The notes beneath the pieces were generated by a model. That model did not search any database. It worked only from the letters and a program-made list of their open reading frames with translations, and was not told the origin of the DNA. Shown here piece by piece: positions 13,141 to 20,403 of a stretch of DNA of 21,744 bases. Position 1 is the stretch's first letter. Every line of letters starts with the position of its first letter. Origin of the DNA: an uncultured Alphaproteobacteria bacterium (GTDB lineage: Bacteria > Pseudomonadota > Alphaproteobacteria > RF32 > CAG-239); contig CABQIK010000022.1 of assembly GCA_902464275.1 (NCBI GenBank), forward strand, positions 1 through 21,744, written 5' to 3'. The position numbers and the translations under genes were made by a program.

Positions 13141-13234
13141 GAGCTAAAATCTCCTCAAATTAGTTGTTTTGAGAAGATTTTAGCTCGCGTTTTTTTTTTG
13201 CAATATTTACGAGTCCGGGGTGTGTATAAGTTGT
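13141..13234 (-). promoter_or_regulatory. pilin leader module, copy 1 (promoter plus RBS-pairing hairpin)
   Basis: Reading the minus strand: TTATACACA box (13221-13229), CCCCGGACTCGTAAATA, TTGC plus an A10 tract (13190-13199), CGCGAGC, TAAAAT, then the hairpin. The arm at 13171-13186 pairs with the arm at 13141-13156, which contains the Shine-Dalgarno GAGGAG, over 16 bp including one G-U pair; the loop is 14 nt. The ATG abuts the hairpin. TTGCAA with TAAAAT is a possible promoter with a 15-bp spacer. If TAAAAT is the -10, the transcript would start inside the left arm, so the promoter and hairpin readings compete. Confidence 0.75.
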
Positions 13235-13237
13235 AAG

Positions 13238-13283
13238 ACCACCCCGGCGCTTTCACCGCCACCCCTCCATAGAGGGGAATTTA
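13238..13283. repeat. REP/MITE-like GC-rich palindromic repeat, copy 1
   Basis: It reads ACCACCCCGGCGCTTTCACC then GCCACCCCTCCATAGAGGGG and AATTT. The segment CCCCTCCATAGAGGGG is a hairpin. The reverse complement recurs at 21278-21318 and a diverged copy at 21401-21448. No coding content. Confidence 0.75.
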
Positions 13284-13305
13284 AGGGCGCGGAATATGTA
13301 TAAGT

Positions 13306-13314
13306 TGTGGATAA
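13306..13314 (-). promoter_or_regulatory. DnaA-box-like TTATCCACA
   Basis: TGTGGATAA on the plus strand is the complement of the consensus DnaA box TTATCCACA. It lies 5 bp upstream of the -35 element of the coiled-coil gene, so it could act as a DnaA-responsive promoter site. A single site is not an origin. Confidence 0.45.
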
Positions 13315-13319
13315 AGGTT

Positions 13320-13348
13320 TTGACAAAAGGGAAAATATGATGTATAAG
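13320..13348 (+). promoter_or_regulatory. promoter of the coiled-coil gene
   Basis: A consensus -35 TTGACA (13320-13325), a 17-bp spacer and TATAAG (13343-13348) lie 33 bp before the ATG. Confidence 0.65.
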
Positions 13349-13380
13349 GGAAGCAAATTAAACCAAAAAGAGAGGTTAAA

Positions 13381-14076
13381 ATGAGCAGAAGAGATGAGAT
13401 TAAAGTATATAACTCGGTTGAAGAAAGAGTTGATGATTACGAGAATTATAAAGACGATTGGGATTATGATGCCGATAAACGAGAAGGCAGGCACAAGAGT
13501 GGTCTTGAAATGCGTTTTATGATATTAGACCGAGCCAAAATAGAGCAACCAAACTTGGTTGAATGGCAAAAGAAGATGGAAGCTGAAGGCTTAACCGAAC
13601 ACGAAATTAAGCAGTATCGTGTAATGTTGCTTAATCAGTTTGCGGTGATGTTAGACGAGAATCCGCCGGAAGAAAAAGAGCCGACGATTGATGAGAGAAT
13701 TAAAAAACTTGAAGAGGCTGATAATATTAATTTACAGCTTATCAAAAGCCATTATCATTATTCGGAAGAAAAGATGCAACAATTAGAGGAAGAGATGCGA
13801 AAGAATCGTGAAGAATTACGTAAGGAGTGGACAGAAGAAGAGGAAATAGAGAAAAGAAAGCCGGTTGAGCAGAGGATTAAAGAACGTGAAGAAGCTAATG
13901 AAAAGACCATACGAGGATTACTAGAGGATGGAAATTCGGCAGAAAGTGTAGCTCGTTTTGCGGAAAAATTACGAAGAGAGCGTGAGAGGTTGCGCAAAAA
14001 ATGGGAGCAAGAAGAGCGGTTACAGAAACTGGAAAACATAAAAGAAAAGTTTAAGGGCAGTAAAGAGGATCGCTAA
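13381..14076 (+). CDS. highly charged coiled-coil protein with internal duplication
   Basis: The 231-residue protein is rich in Glu, Lys and Arg with no signal peptide or membrane segment. Two tandem repeats of about 58-60 residues are visible: PTIDERIKKLEEADNINLQL onward (101-160) and PVEQRIKEREEANEKTIRGL onward (161-220). Each ends in a RxxREELRKEW / RRERERLRKKWE helix. A looser third version appears near 66-92 (KMEAEGLTEHEIKQYRVMLL). Such repeats suggest a long helical rod. I recognise no family. The promoter has consensus -35 and -10 elements, and AGAGAGG lies 6 nt before the ATG. The stop codon overlaps the start of the next small ORF. Confidence 0.78.
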   Translation: MSRRDEIKVYNSVEERVDDYENYKDDWDYDADKREGRHKSGLEMRFMILDRAKIEQPNLVEWQKKMEAEGLTEHEIKQYRVMLLNQFAVMLDENPPEEKEPTIDERIKKLEEADNINLQLIKSHYHYSEEKMQQLEEEMRKNREELRKEWTEEEEIEKRKPVEQRIKEREEANEKTIRGLLEDGNSAESVARFAEKLRRERERLRKKWEQEERLQKLENIKEKFKGSKEDR

Positions 14077-14198
14077 TGAGGAATCCGGATTTAACCGATA
14101 ATGATACTCTAATAAAGATACCCAGTCACAACAACCATCTCATCACACTACCAAAACCAACAATAACACCGGCAGAGAATAAGGTTTTGCGCTGGTAA
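14076..14198 (+). CDS. 40-aa ORF coupled to the coiled-coil gene
   Basis: The ATG overlaps the preceding stop (TAATG) and AAGAGG lies 10 nt upstream inside the preceding gene, so it is placed for reinitiation. The peptide reads MRNPDLTDNDTLIKIPSHNN then HLITLPKPTITPAENKVLRW. It is rich in Pro, Asn and Thr with no hydrophobic helix. It is too short for family assignment, but the placement argues for a real translated product. A terminator follows 13 bp after its stop. Confidence 0.5.
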   Translation: MRNPDLTDNDTLIKIPSHNNHLITLPKPTITPAENKVLRW

Positions 14199-14210
14199 AG
14201 GGGAATAAAA

Positions 14211-14240
14211 ATTAAGCCTCTGAAAATCAGAGGCTTTAAT
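14211..14240. terminator. bidirectional terminator between the 40-aa ORF and the CorC-type gene
   Basis: ATTAAGCCTCTGA and TCAGAGGCTTTAAT form a long stem with a 3-nt loop, with A- and T-rich flanks suited to both converging genes. Confidence 0.8.
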
Positions 14241-14241
14241 G

Positions 14242-15582
14242 TTATTCGTTATCAGAATTATCGGGGCAGGCGGGCTCTTTTACCACCACTTTAACCCGTT
14301 TAACTCTCATGCGGCCGGCGGCGATAACTTCATAAACGCAAAGGTCATCTTCAACTTTATCGCCGACTTTGGGAGCGCGTCCGATAAGTGTGAATACATA
14401 TCCGCCGATGGTGGTTTCGTCGCATTCACGTTGCGGCAAACCCATACATTCATAAGCGTCTTCAATCAATACTTTACCGTCAAATTCACAAACTTTTTCA
14501 TCAACTTTATGAATTTCTTCCATACCGGCAATGTCATGTTCGTCTAAAATATTGCCGACCAATTCTTCTAAAATATCTTCCATTGAAAGCAAACCCGCGG
14601 TTCCACCGTATTCATCTACTACAATCGCGATATGAGTGCGCTTGCGCATCATCAGGTGCAAGACCTCTGAAATTGATTGATTTTCAGGCACAAACAGAAT
14701 CTGACGAGCAATTTTGTTTAGGCGACCTTTTTCAAGTTTTTCTTCACAATGTTCCAGTAAATCGCGAATGTGAATCATGCCGACCACATTGTCGCGGTCT
14801 TTATCGCAGAGCGGGTAGCGGGTGTGTTTGCTGCGCTTTACCTGACTCATAACTTTATCAAAGGTATCATTTAAAAATAAGCACTGCATGTCTTGCCTTG
14901 GCACCATAACTTCATGGGCGCAGATTTCAGAAAAATCAATCGCGTTTTGGATAATATCGCGTTCGGTATCGTCAATTACGCCGCCGCGTTGCGAAGCGTT
15001 GACAATCAGCTTAATTTCTTCTTCAGAATGGGCGGCGTCATGTTCTGATGCCGGTTCAACACCTATTAAGTGCAAAATTTTGATGGTTATGGTATCCAAA
15101 ACCCAAATGAACGGGTAAAAAATGCGCTTAAACATATAAAGCGGATAAGCAATTATCAGCACAAATGTTTCGGTTTTTTGAATAGCCAAAGACTTAGGAA
15201 TAAGCTCGCCCAACACAACGTGCAATAAGGTGATTAAACCAAAGGCAACCGCAATGCTGACAGAGTGCAGCAAAATAGGGTTTTGGGAAAATATTTCACC
15301 GAATAAATCTTCAAATAAGTGGGCAACCGCCGGTTCGCCAATCCAACCTAAACCGAGCGAGGCAAGGGTAATGCCGAGCTGAATGGCGCTTAAATACGAA
15401 TCAAGATGCTCAGTAACTTTTAGGGCAATAGCGGCTCTTTTGTTGCCGTTCTTTATCATTTCCTCAAGCTTGGTGCGCCTGATTTTAACAATTGCAAACT
15501 CTGATACCACAAAAAACGCGTTAAAGAAAATTAAAATTAAAACGAAAATAAATTTTAACAAATAACCATATATCGGACTCAT
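14242..15582 (-). CDS. CNNM/HlyC/CorC-type membrane protein with CBS pair
   Basis: The 446-residue protein has the DUF21 (CNNM) transmembrane domain (about 1-180; FNAFFVVSEFAIVKIRRTKL, LGLGWIGEPAVAHLFE, VVLGELIPKSLAIQ). A CBS pair follows (EVMVPRQDMQCLFLNDTFDK and ISEVLHLMMRKRTHIAIVVD with EYGGTAGLLSMEDILEELVG). A C-terminal CorC_HlyC domain (about 355-440; IGGYVFTLIGRAPKVGD) completes it. The family is linked to Mg2+/Co2+ export and resistance; 'hemolysin' is a historic label. I chose the ATG at 15582, which puts the usual start just before the first membrane segment; the extension to 15636 adds 18 residues without an RBS. Confidence 0.93.
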   Translation of the reverse strand: MSPIYGYLLKFIFVLILIFFNAFFVVSEFAIVKIRRTKLEEMIKNGNKRAAIALKVTEHLDSYLSAIQLGITLASLGLGWIGEPAVAHLFEDLFGEIFSQNPILLHSVSIAVAFGLITLLHVVLGELIPKSLAIQKTETFVLIIAYPLYMFKRIFYPFIWVLDTITIKILHLIGVEPASEHDAAHSEEEIKLIVNASQRGGVIDDTERDIIQNAIDFSEICAHEVMVPRQDMQCLFLNDTFDKVMSQVKRSKHTRYPLCDKDRDNVVGMIHIRDLLEHCEEKLEKGRLNKIARQILFVPENQSISEVLHLMMRKRTHIAIVVDEYGGTAGLLSMEDILEELVGNILDEHDIAGMEEIHKVDEKVCEFDGKVLIEDAYECMGLPQRECDETTIGGYVFTLIGRAPKVGDKVEDDLCVYEVIAAGRMRVKRVKVVVKEPACPDNSDNE

Positions 15583-15679
15583 TTTTTTATAATAACCTAT
15601 ACTATTTACATAACAGCAAAATATTATGCGTAACATTCGCCGTTGTCAATAATCTTGTTGCAATATTTATGAAAAATCA

Positions 15680-17095
15680 TTATTCGCCGGAGTTTTGGTT
15701 AACACAGTTAATGCAGGCCGCTAACTTGATTTTATGATAGTTGTCCTTAAAATAGTTTTTAGATTTTTTGCCTTTAAGTTTGTAAATGGTAAGCACGTAA
15801 CCGATCATTACCACCATTGAGGCGCCGAACCATGCAATCGGGCTGGCGTAAAATATGCCTTTGTAGCCCATAACATGCGCCAAATAAATGGCGGCAAATG
15901 AACGCATACCGAGTTCGGTAAAACCGGCAATCAGCGGAATTAAAGATTTTCCCATACCTTGCAGGGTGTTGCGGAAAATAAAAATCATACCGAGGAAAAA
16001 GTAAAACAGCGTGCTGATGCTTAAATAAAATTTACCGGTATTGATAATAAATTGGTTGCCGTCTTTAATAAATACTGAAATCATATCGCTGCCGACATAG
16101 CGTACCAACAATGACATAAATATGCTGATGGCAAGCGAGGTTAAACCGGCAATACGCACGCCTTTGCGAATACGGGTAACTTTTCCGGCGCCCCAGTTTT
16201 GAGCAGCATACGTGGCCATGGCGATACCTAAGGCAACCAGCGGCTGAGTGGCAACCTGCTCAATGCGCAAAGCGGCGGTAAAGGCGGCGATAACATCAGC
16301 GCCAAAGGAGTTGCACACGCTTTGAATAATCATCATACTTAACGAGAGCACCGAAAACTGAATTGCCATCGGTACGGCAATATGTAAATGCACCCGCATA
16401 AAAGCGCGGCTGAACTTCCAGTCTTCAGCTTTAAGCCGCATAATCGGAAATTTTTTGTACATGTAAACAAGGCACAAAATAACGGAAATAAAAATGGCGC
16501 AAACGCTGCCGATTGCCGAACCGACCACGCCTAATTTAAAATGATAAATCAGCGTAAAGTTAAAGGCGATGTTAAGCAAAGTTGAAAATACCAAAAAATA
16601 AAGCGGAGTTTTGCTGTCGCCCAAAGCGCGGATAAAACCGGAAAGCAAATTGAAAAACACAATTAAAATTAAGCCGCCGGTCAAAACCGACATAAATTTA
16701 TAAGCGTCTTCCATAATTTCAGCCGGAACGTTCATAATTTTTAACAGCGGGCGCAAAAACAATACCAAAAACACGGTGATTAAGCCGCTTAAAATTCCGG
16801 CGGCAATCAGCGAATGAGTAATGGAGCTGCGCACGCCTTTATAATCGCCGGCGCCGAAGCGTTGCGCCGTTACCACGGTCAGGCCTCCGGTAAACCCGAA
16901 CGCAATTAACAAAAACACAAAATAAATCGGGGCAGTGGCGCCGACTGCCGCCAATGCTTCAATTCCGATTAAACGGCCGACAATTAAAATATCGGAAATT
17001 TGATATAATTGCTGAAACAGATTGCCGATTAACAGCGGCAATGCAAACATAAGTATCAGTTTTGCAGGTGAGCCGGCAGTCATATTTTGAACCAT
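15680..17095 (-). CDS. MATE-family multidrug/solute exporter
   Basis: The 471-residue protein has 12 predicted membrane segments in two MatE halves. The N-terminal half starts NMTAGSPAKLILMFALPLLI, then GNLFQQLYQISDILIVGRLI, the signature of the DinF/NorM-like bacterial branch. The second half is RVHLHIAVPMAIQFSVLSLS. It exports drugs or metabolites driven by H+ or Na+. The start at 17095 has CGGAG upstream and gives the usual length. The frame extends to 17122 without a better RBS. It is followed, on the same strand, by the CorC-type gene 97 bp on. Confidence 0.93.
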   Translation of the reverse strand: MVQNMTAGSPAKLILMFALPLLIGNLFQQLYQISDILIVGRLIGIEALAAVGATAPIYFVFLLIAFGFTGGLTVVTAQRFGAGDYKGVRSSITHSLIAAGILSGLITVFLVLFLRPLLKIMNVPAEIMEDAYKFMSVLTGGLILIVFFNLLSGFIRALGDSKTPLYFLVFSTLLNIAFNFTLIYHFKLGVVGSAIGSVCAIFISVILCLVYMYKKFPIMRLKAEDWKFSRAFMRVHLHIAVPMAIQFSVLSLSMMIIQSVCNSFGADVIAAFTAALRIEQVATQPLVALGIAMATYAAQNWGAGKVTRIRKGVRIAGLTSLAISIFMSLLVRYVGSDMISVFIKDGNQFIINTGKFYLSISTLFYFFLGMIFIFRNTLQGMGKSLIPLIAGFTELGMRSFAAIYLAHVMGYKGIFYASPIAWFGASMVVMIGYVLTIYKLKGKKSKNYFKDNYHKIKLAACINCVNQNSGE

Positions 17096-17270
17096 TATTT
17101 TCTCCGTGATAATTTGAAGCAAAATATACCCATCATTTTTAAATTGTAAATATTTATTTTTTTTGTTTGCAAAATTTTTTCAGGCAAAATAAAATTTGTC
17201 TTGACATTGAGGATATATAGCTTATACAATACATATAAAATTTGTAATGTTTAATTGAAAGGTAACAATT

Positions 17271-17867
17271 ATGGAAAAAGCCAAAAACGTGAAAGAATTT
17301 GTTGAGCGTATGGACAACCGCAAAAAAGTTAATCCGAAAGATTTGTCCTCGGATCAAGATTTGACCATCGCTATTATGAACTTAATTTCAATAGAAGAAC
17401 ACTTGGTGTTTTCAGGCGCTAAAACCGGCAAACCGGCATTTTATGATTTGATTGAAGAAGTTCGTCAAACCCGCAAAGAGTTAATGCAAAAAATTATTCC
17501 AGCGTATGAAGGCGAGGTTTGGTGTATATCAAAGCACTTACTTGCAACCTGTATGCGTCTTATGGAAGTTGGCACCAAGCAACAGAGTTTGGGCAACAAA
17601 GAACAGGCTTATGCTTTGTTTAACAAGGCTTATGATATGTATTGTCTGTTTTGGGGCTTAAATATGAATATGCTTCAGGTTGAAAACCTTAAATGGGTTG
17701 AAGACAGTCTTGCCGATGTTAAAAAAATCAGCAAAAAAGTAGATGAAGAAATGGCTAAAATTCCGGCGGCTACCGTTTCTGAAGCTGTTACGGAAGAAAA
17801 ACCGCAAGGCACGCTTGCCAAAATGAAGGCATTTGTGCGCAAAGCCGTTGATTGTTGCATTGAATAA
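17271..17867 (+). CDS. uncharacterised 198-aa helical protein
   Basis: The protein is soluble and largely helical. The core DLTIAIMNLISIEEHLVFSG, then AKTGKPAFYDLIEEVRQTRK, YEGEVWCISKHLLATCMRLM and KAYDMYCLFWGLNMN, looks strongly conserved in type (helical hairpins, invariant-looking Trp, Cys and His). The C-terminal ~45 residues are linker-like (EEMAKIPAATVSEAVTEEKP) and end in a basic helix with CC (AVDCCIE). I recall similar proteins in uncultivated bacteria but no named function. AAGG lies 8 nt before the ATG. The thioredoxin-like lipoprotein follows after 17 bp, so the two form an operon. Confidence 0.72.
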   Translation: MEKAKNVKEFVERMDNRKKVNPKDLSSDQDLTIAIMNLISIEEHLVFSGAKTGKPAFYDLIEEVRQTRKELMQKIIPAYEGEVWCISKHLLATCMRLMEVGTKQQSLGNKEQAYALFNKAYDMYCLFWGLNMNMLQVENLKWVEDSLADVKKISKKVDEEMAKIPAATVSEAVTEEKPQGTLAKMKAFVRKAVDCCIE

Positions 17868-17884
17868 GCGGAGTTGAAATAATT

Positions 17885-18232
17885 ATGAAAAAGCTTTTAT
17901 TTGCATTATGCACGGCATTTTTTATGCTTACGGGCTGCGGACAAAATGACGGGTTTGATTCCGGCAAAATTTATTACTTTTACGCTGAAAATTGCGGGCA
18001 TTGCCGCGCAGCAAGCGCTTATATCAATAAACACCACCCCGCTTTAGAGATGGTTAAAGTTGATGTTGCCACTAAAGAGGGGTTTGACTTAATGGTTAAA
18101 GCCGCTAAAAAGTTTAAGCTCGGCAACCAAATCGGAACTCCGATGTTTGTTATCGGTGATAACTATGTTATGGGGTGGGCGCCGCGTCAGACCGCCAAGT
18201 TTGAGGCTTTGATTAAACCGTACTTAAAATAA
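17885..18232 (+). CDS. thioredoxin/glutaredoxin-like lipoprotein
   Basis: The 115-residue protein has a lipoprotein signal (MKKLLFALCTAFFMLTGC, lipobox L-T-G-C18) and a small redox fold: IYYFYAENCGHCRAASAYIN with the CGHC active site (C37, C40), and IGTPMFVIGDNYVMGWAP with the cis-proline preceded by Thr. The size (about 97 mature residues) fits glutaredoxin or a minimal thioredoxin. As a periplasmic lipoprotein it would act on disulfides outside the cytoplasm; the nearby pilin-like proteins with conserved Cys are conceivable clients, which is inference. GGAG lies 12 nt upstream. Confidence 0.85.
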   Translation: MKKLLFALCTAFFMLTGCGQNDGFDSGKIYYFYAENCGHCRAASAYINKHHPALEMVKVDVATKEGFDLMVKAAKKFKLGNQIGTPMFVIGDNYVMGWAPRQTAKFEALIKPYLK

Positions 18233-18253
18233 TTGTAACTGAAAACTAACTTG

Positions 18254-18279
18254 AAAGCCGCTTAATAAACAGCGGCTTT
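18254..18279. terminator. terminator between the lipoprotein and pilin-like gene 2
   Basis: AAAGCCGCT (18254-18262) and AGCGGCTTT (18271-18279) form a 9-bp stem with T-rich sequence after it (GGGTTTATTT). It serves the plus-strand operon and probably the convergent pilin gene. Confidence 0.72.
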
Positions 18280-18283
18280 GGGT

Positions 18284-18925
18284 TTATTTATACAATACAG
18301 CGATATTACAAGCAATGCCTGAGCAAACATCGCATACGACGTCAGTATCATTTAAGGTCATGTTATGAAGGCATTTGCTGTTTTTTGTGCAATAATTATC
18401 GCCTTTGATGGCTTGCCCAACGTTTTGCGAGCCGCTTTCCGTATGCTGTATGGTGTTTACCTGCCATAAGTTGGCAGAATTTTCTTTGGCGGCAAATAAA
18501 ATGTTGCGGCATATTTCTTTATCTTGAGCCGTTGGTTGAAGCCTAAAAACAATACCTCCGAAATCATTTTGAGCCTGAGTTCCATCGGGACGGGAATATT
18601 TTACATTGTTGTAGTATACGGACAGAGTTCTTTTAAAGTATTTTTCTTGCAATGTGTTGGCGCCAATTAAAGTAATGCCGTCAGGAAGCATATTCATTTT
18701 ATATAATAAAGTGCTATAATTGCTTACGCTGTCGGAAGTGTGTTGGAGTTTATCTTTGACGGACAGCACGTTGTTAATCAGCATATTAACTGCCTGAGCG
18801 TGTTGATTTAATTTGTACTTCATCATGGCCTTGGAATAACCGGCGATTGCCCCGACGCTCAAAACGCCTATTATCGCCAAAACCCCGAGCATTTCCACCA
18901 TACTTCTTCCGTTTTCTGATTTCAT
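18284..18925 (-). CDS. type IV pilin-like protein 2
   Basis: The 213-residue protein has a leader MKSENG cleaved before RSMVEMLGVLAIIGVLSVGA, with Glu at +5. The following AIAGYSKAMMKYKLNQHAQA is shared in pattern with the other copies, but the central domain diverges. The C-terminus carries KCLHNMTLNDTDVVCDVCSG then IAC, with Cys spacing as in copies 1 and 3. I chose the ATG at 18925, directly after the conserved leader module; the frame continues to 18952, but that would put the RBS inside the coding sequence. It sits back to back with the secreted 149-aa protein gene. Confidence 0.88.
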   Translation of the reverse strand: MKSENGRSMVEMLGVLAIIGVLSVGAIAGYSKAMMKYKLNQHAQAVNMLINNVLSVKDKLQHTSDSVSNYSTLLYKMNMLPDGITLIGANTLQEKYFKRTLSVYYNNVKYSRPDGTQAQNDFGGIVFRLQPTAQDKEICRNILFAAKENSANLWQVNTIQHTESGSQNVGQAIKGDNYCTKNSKCLHNMTLNDTDVVCDVCSGIACNIAVLYK

Positions 18926-19018
18926 AATAAAAATCTCCTCAAATTGTTGCATTTGAAAAGATTTTAGCTTGCGTTTTTTTTTTGCAATATTTACGAGTCC
19001 GGGGTGTGTATAAGTTGT
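18926..19018 (-). promoter_or_regulatory. pilin leader module, copy 2
   Basis: The same module precedes gene 2: TTATACACA box (19005-19013), A10 tract (18974-18983), CGCAAGC, TAAAAT, and a hairpin in which 18955-18965 pairs with 18930-18940 (containing GAGGAG) through a 14-nt loop. Compared with copy 1, the left arm has a C-to-U change opposite a G, which keeps a G-U pair. The sequence diverges from copies 1 and 3 right after TAAGTTGT. Confidence 0.75.
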
Positions 19019-19088
19019 ATTTATTTATCCAAAATCAAAATTTTACGCATATACTTATTATCGGTTGCAACTTTACTGAGAGATTATG

Positions 19089-19535
19089 ATGAAAAAATAT
19101 TTGTTAATACTTGCTTTGTGTTTATTTGCTTTTTCTGCCGAAGCCACAGAACTTAATGATTACAGCTCATTATACGGAACTTGGCAGCCGCGGGGTGAAG
19201 AAGGCGAAATTTTCAGCGGAGAAGTGCGGATTATGGCGCTTAAAGGCAGAGCTGGAAAAATGTTGTTGCTTTACGATGACTTAAAGCACGGTATAGCTTG
19301 TTCATTTGTGACGCAGGAAGATCCGAAAGATGTGATGTGTATGGGAGGAATCGTCAACAAAACCGATATAACCCCTGATGACCGCATAGATTTAGTATTT
19401 ACGCCTTTTGAATCCGGTTATGTGGTAATGACTTTTGAATTACAAGGCGATGTGCTTGAAGTGTTCGGGATAGGTATTAAAGGCTTTACCGAACATGCGC
19501 GTAAAAACTTAATGAGCGTTTTAACCAGAAAATAG
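19089..19535 (+). CDS. uncharacterised secreted protein, 148 aa
   Basis: It has a signal peptide (KKYLLILALCLFAFSAEA|T) and a mature beta-rich domain: YGTWQPRGEEGEIFSGEVRI, MLLLYDDLKHGIACSFVTQE, DPKDVMCMGGIVNKTDI, VVMTFELQGDVLEVFGIGIK. Two Cys (in ACSF and MCMG) could form one disulfide. The YGTW...G opening resembles small lipocalin-like or DUF-type periplasmic domains, but I recognise no family. The first ATG pair is 19086/19089; either works, with GAGAG just upstream. It is followed by the lipoprotein gene after 25 bp. Confidence 0.72.
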   Translation: MKKYLLILALCLFAFSAEATELNDYSSLYGTWQPRGEEGEIFSGEVRIMALKGRAGKMLLLYDDLKHGIACSFVTQEDPKDVMCMGGIVNKTDITPDDRIDLVFTPFESGYVVMTFELQGDVLEVFGIGIKGFTEHARKNLMSVLTRK

Positions 19536-19560
19536 AAGCATTAAATTAAAGGAGCTATAA

Positions 19561-20403
19561 ATGAAGACAAAAATTTTATCAGTGTTATGCGCAGTGTTAT
19601 TGCTTGGCGCCTGCCAGAAAAAAGATGAGCCTAAAAGCTATTTGGATACCAACACCTACAATATTGAAGATGAATTTTCATTATCGGTTTTGATGTATGA
19701 TGAACATAACACCTTGGTTCTGCAAGCTTTGGGGGTTGAAAACAATAATCCTGACCAGCGGGCGCAAATTGAGGCAATCGCCCGAGAAGACGAAAACAGA
19801 GTTTTTGATGCCGAACTCCGAGTTTATTATATGCACGGCCTTATGAATCAGCTTGAACTTAAAAAGCAGCTTATTGCGCAAATGCAGCAAGAGAATATAA
19901 ATTTGCTGAATAAAAAGCGTCCGTTAGATATAAAAGCGTTACATCGGGTGTTAGGAACGTATGTTGATAATTTAGATGCGGCGATGGATAAGCAAAAAGA
20001 ACGCGGTATTCCTTTGGAAGGAGCGGTTGTGGATTATATAATGTTTAATCCGCAAGTGGATTGGCGTATATTTGAGCAAGGATTACCGGTTCCAATGATT
20101 AATTCGGCAATTAAAATCGCGGCATCGCGCTTTGACAACATAAAAGTTTATGATGACGCTATGGCTTGTCTTGATAAGGCTTATAAAAATGAGAATGCCA
20201 ATAAAACGGCGAGTATGGATAATTGTATGCAGGAGTACCGCACACAACTTTCGGCTGAGGCGGTAAAAGTTGTTGAACAGTTGAAACCGTATAAAGCACA
20301 TTTTGCTATTGGCAGACCGGTGCCTCCTACTGAAGAAATGGAAAAACAAGTTTCTGAAGATGGGGCTTATCATCAGTGGGTTCCCAAAAAACAAGCAAAG
20401 TAA
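19561..20403 (+). CDS. uncharacterised lipoprotein, 280 aa
   Basis: It has a lipoprotein signal (MKTKILSVLCAVLLLGAC, Cys18), then a mature helical domain including DEFSLSVLMYDEHNTLVLQA, RVYYMHGLMNQLELKKQLIA, and DIKALHRVLGTYVDNLDAAM. A Cys pair (AMACLDKAYKNE ... DNCMQEYRTQ) may form a disulfide. KKDEPKS follows the lipid anchor, with no Asp at +2 (Gln instead), consistent with outer-membrane sorting by the Lol system. No known family is evident. AAAGGAG lies 6 nt before the ATG. The stop abuts the stop of pilin-like gene 3 with no gap. Confidence 0.75.
   Translation: MKTKILSVLCAVLLLGACQKKDEPKSYLDTNTYNIEDEFSLSVLMYDEHNTLVLQALGVENNNPDQRAQIEAIAREDENRVFDAELRVYYMHGLMNQLELKKQLIAQMQQENINLLNKKRPLDIKALHRVLGTYVDNLDAAMDKQKERGIPLEGAVVDYIMFNPQVDWRIFEQGLPVPMINSAIKIAASRFDNIKVYDDAMACLDKAYKNENANKTASMDNCMQEYRTQLSAEAVKVVEQLKPYKAHFAIGRPVPPTEEMEKQVSEDGAYHQWVPKKQAK

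Noticed and set aside
13221..13314. Replication origin
   Set aside because: Only isolated DnaA-like boxes are present; no cluster, no AT-rich unwinding element with dnaA, dnaN or hemE nearby.
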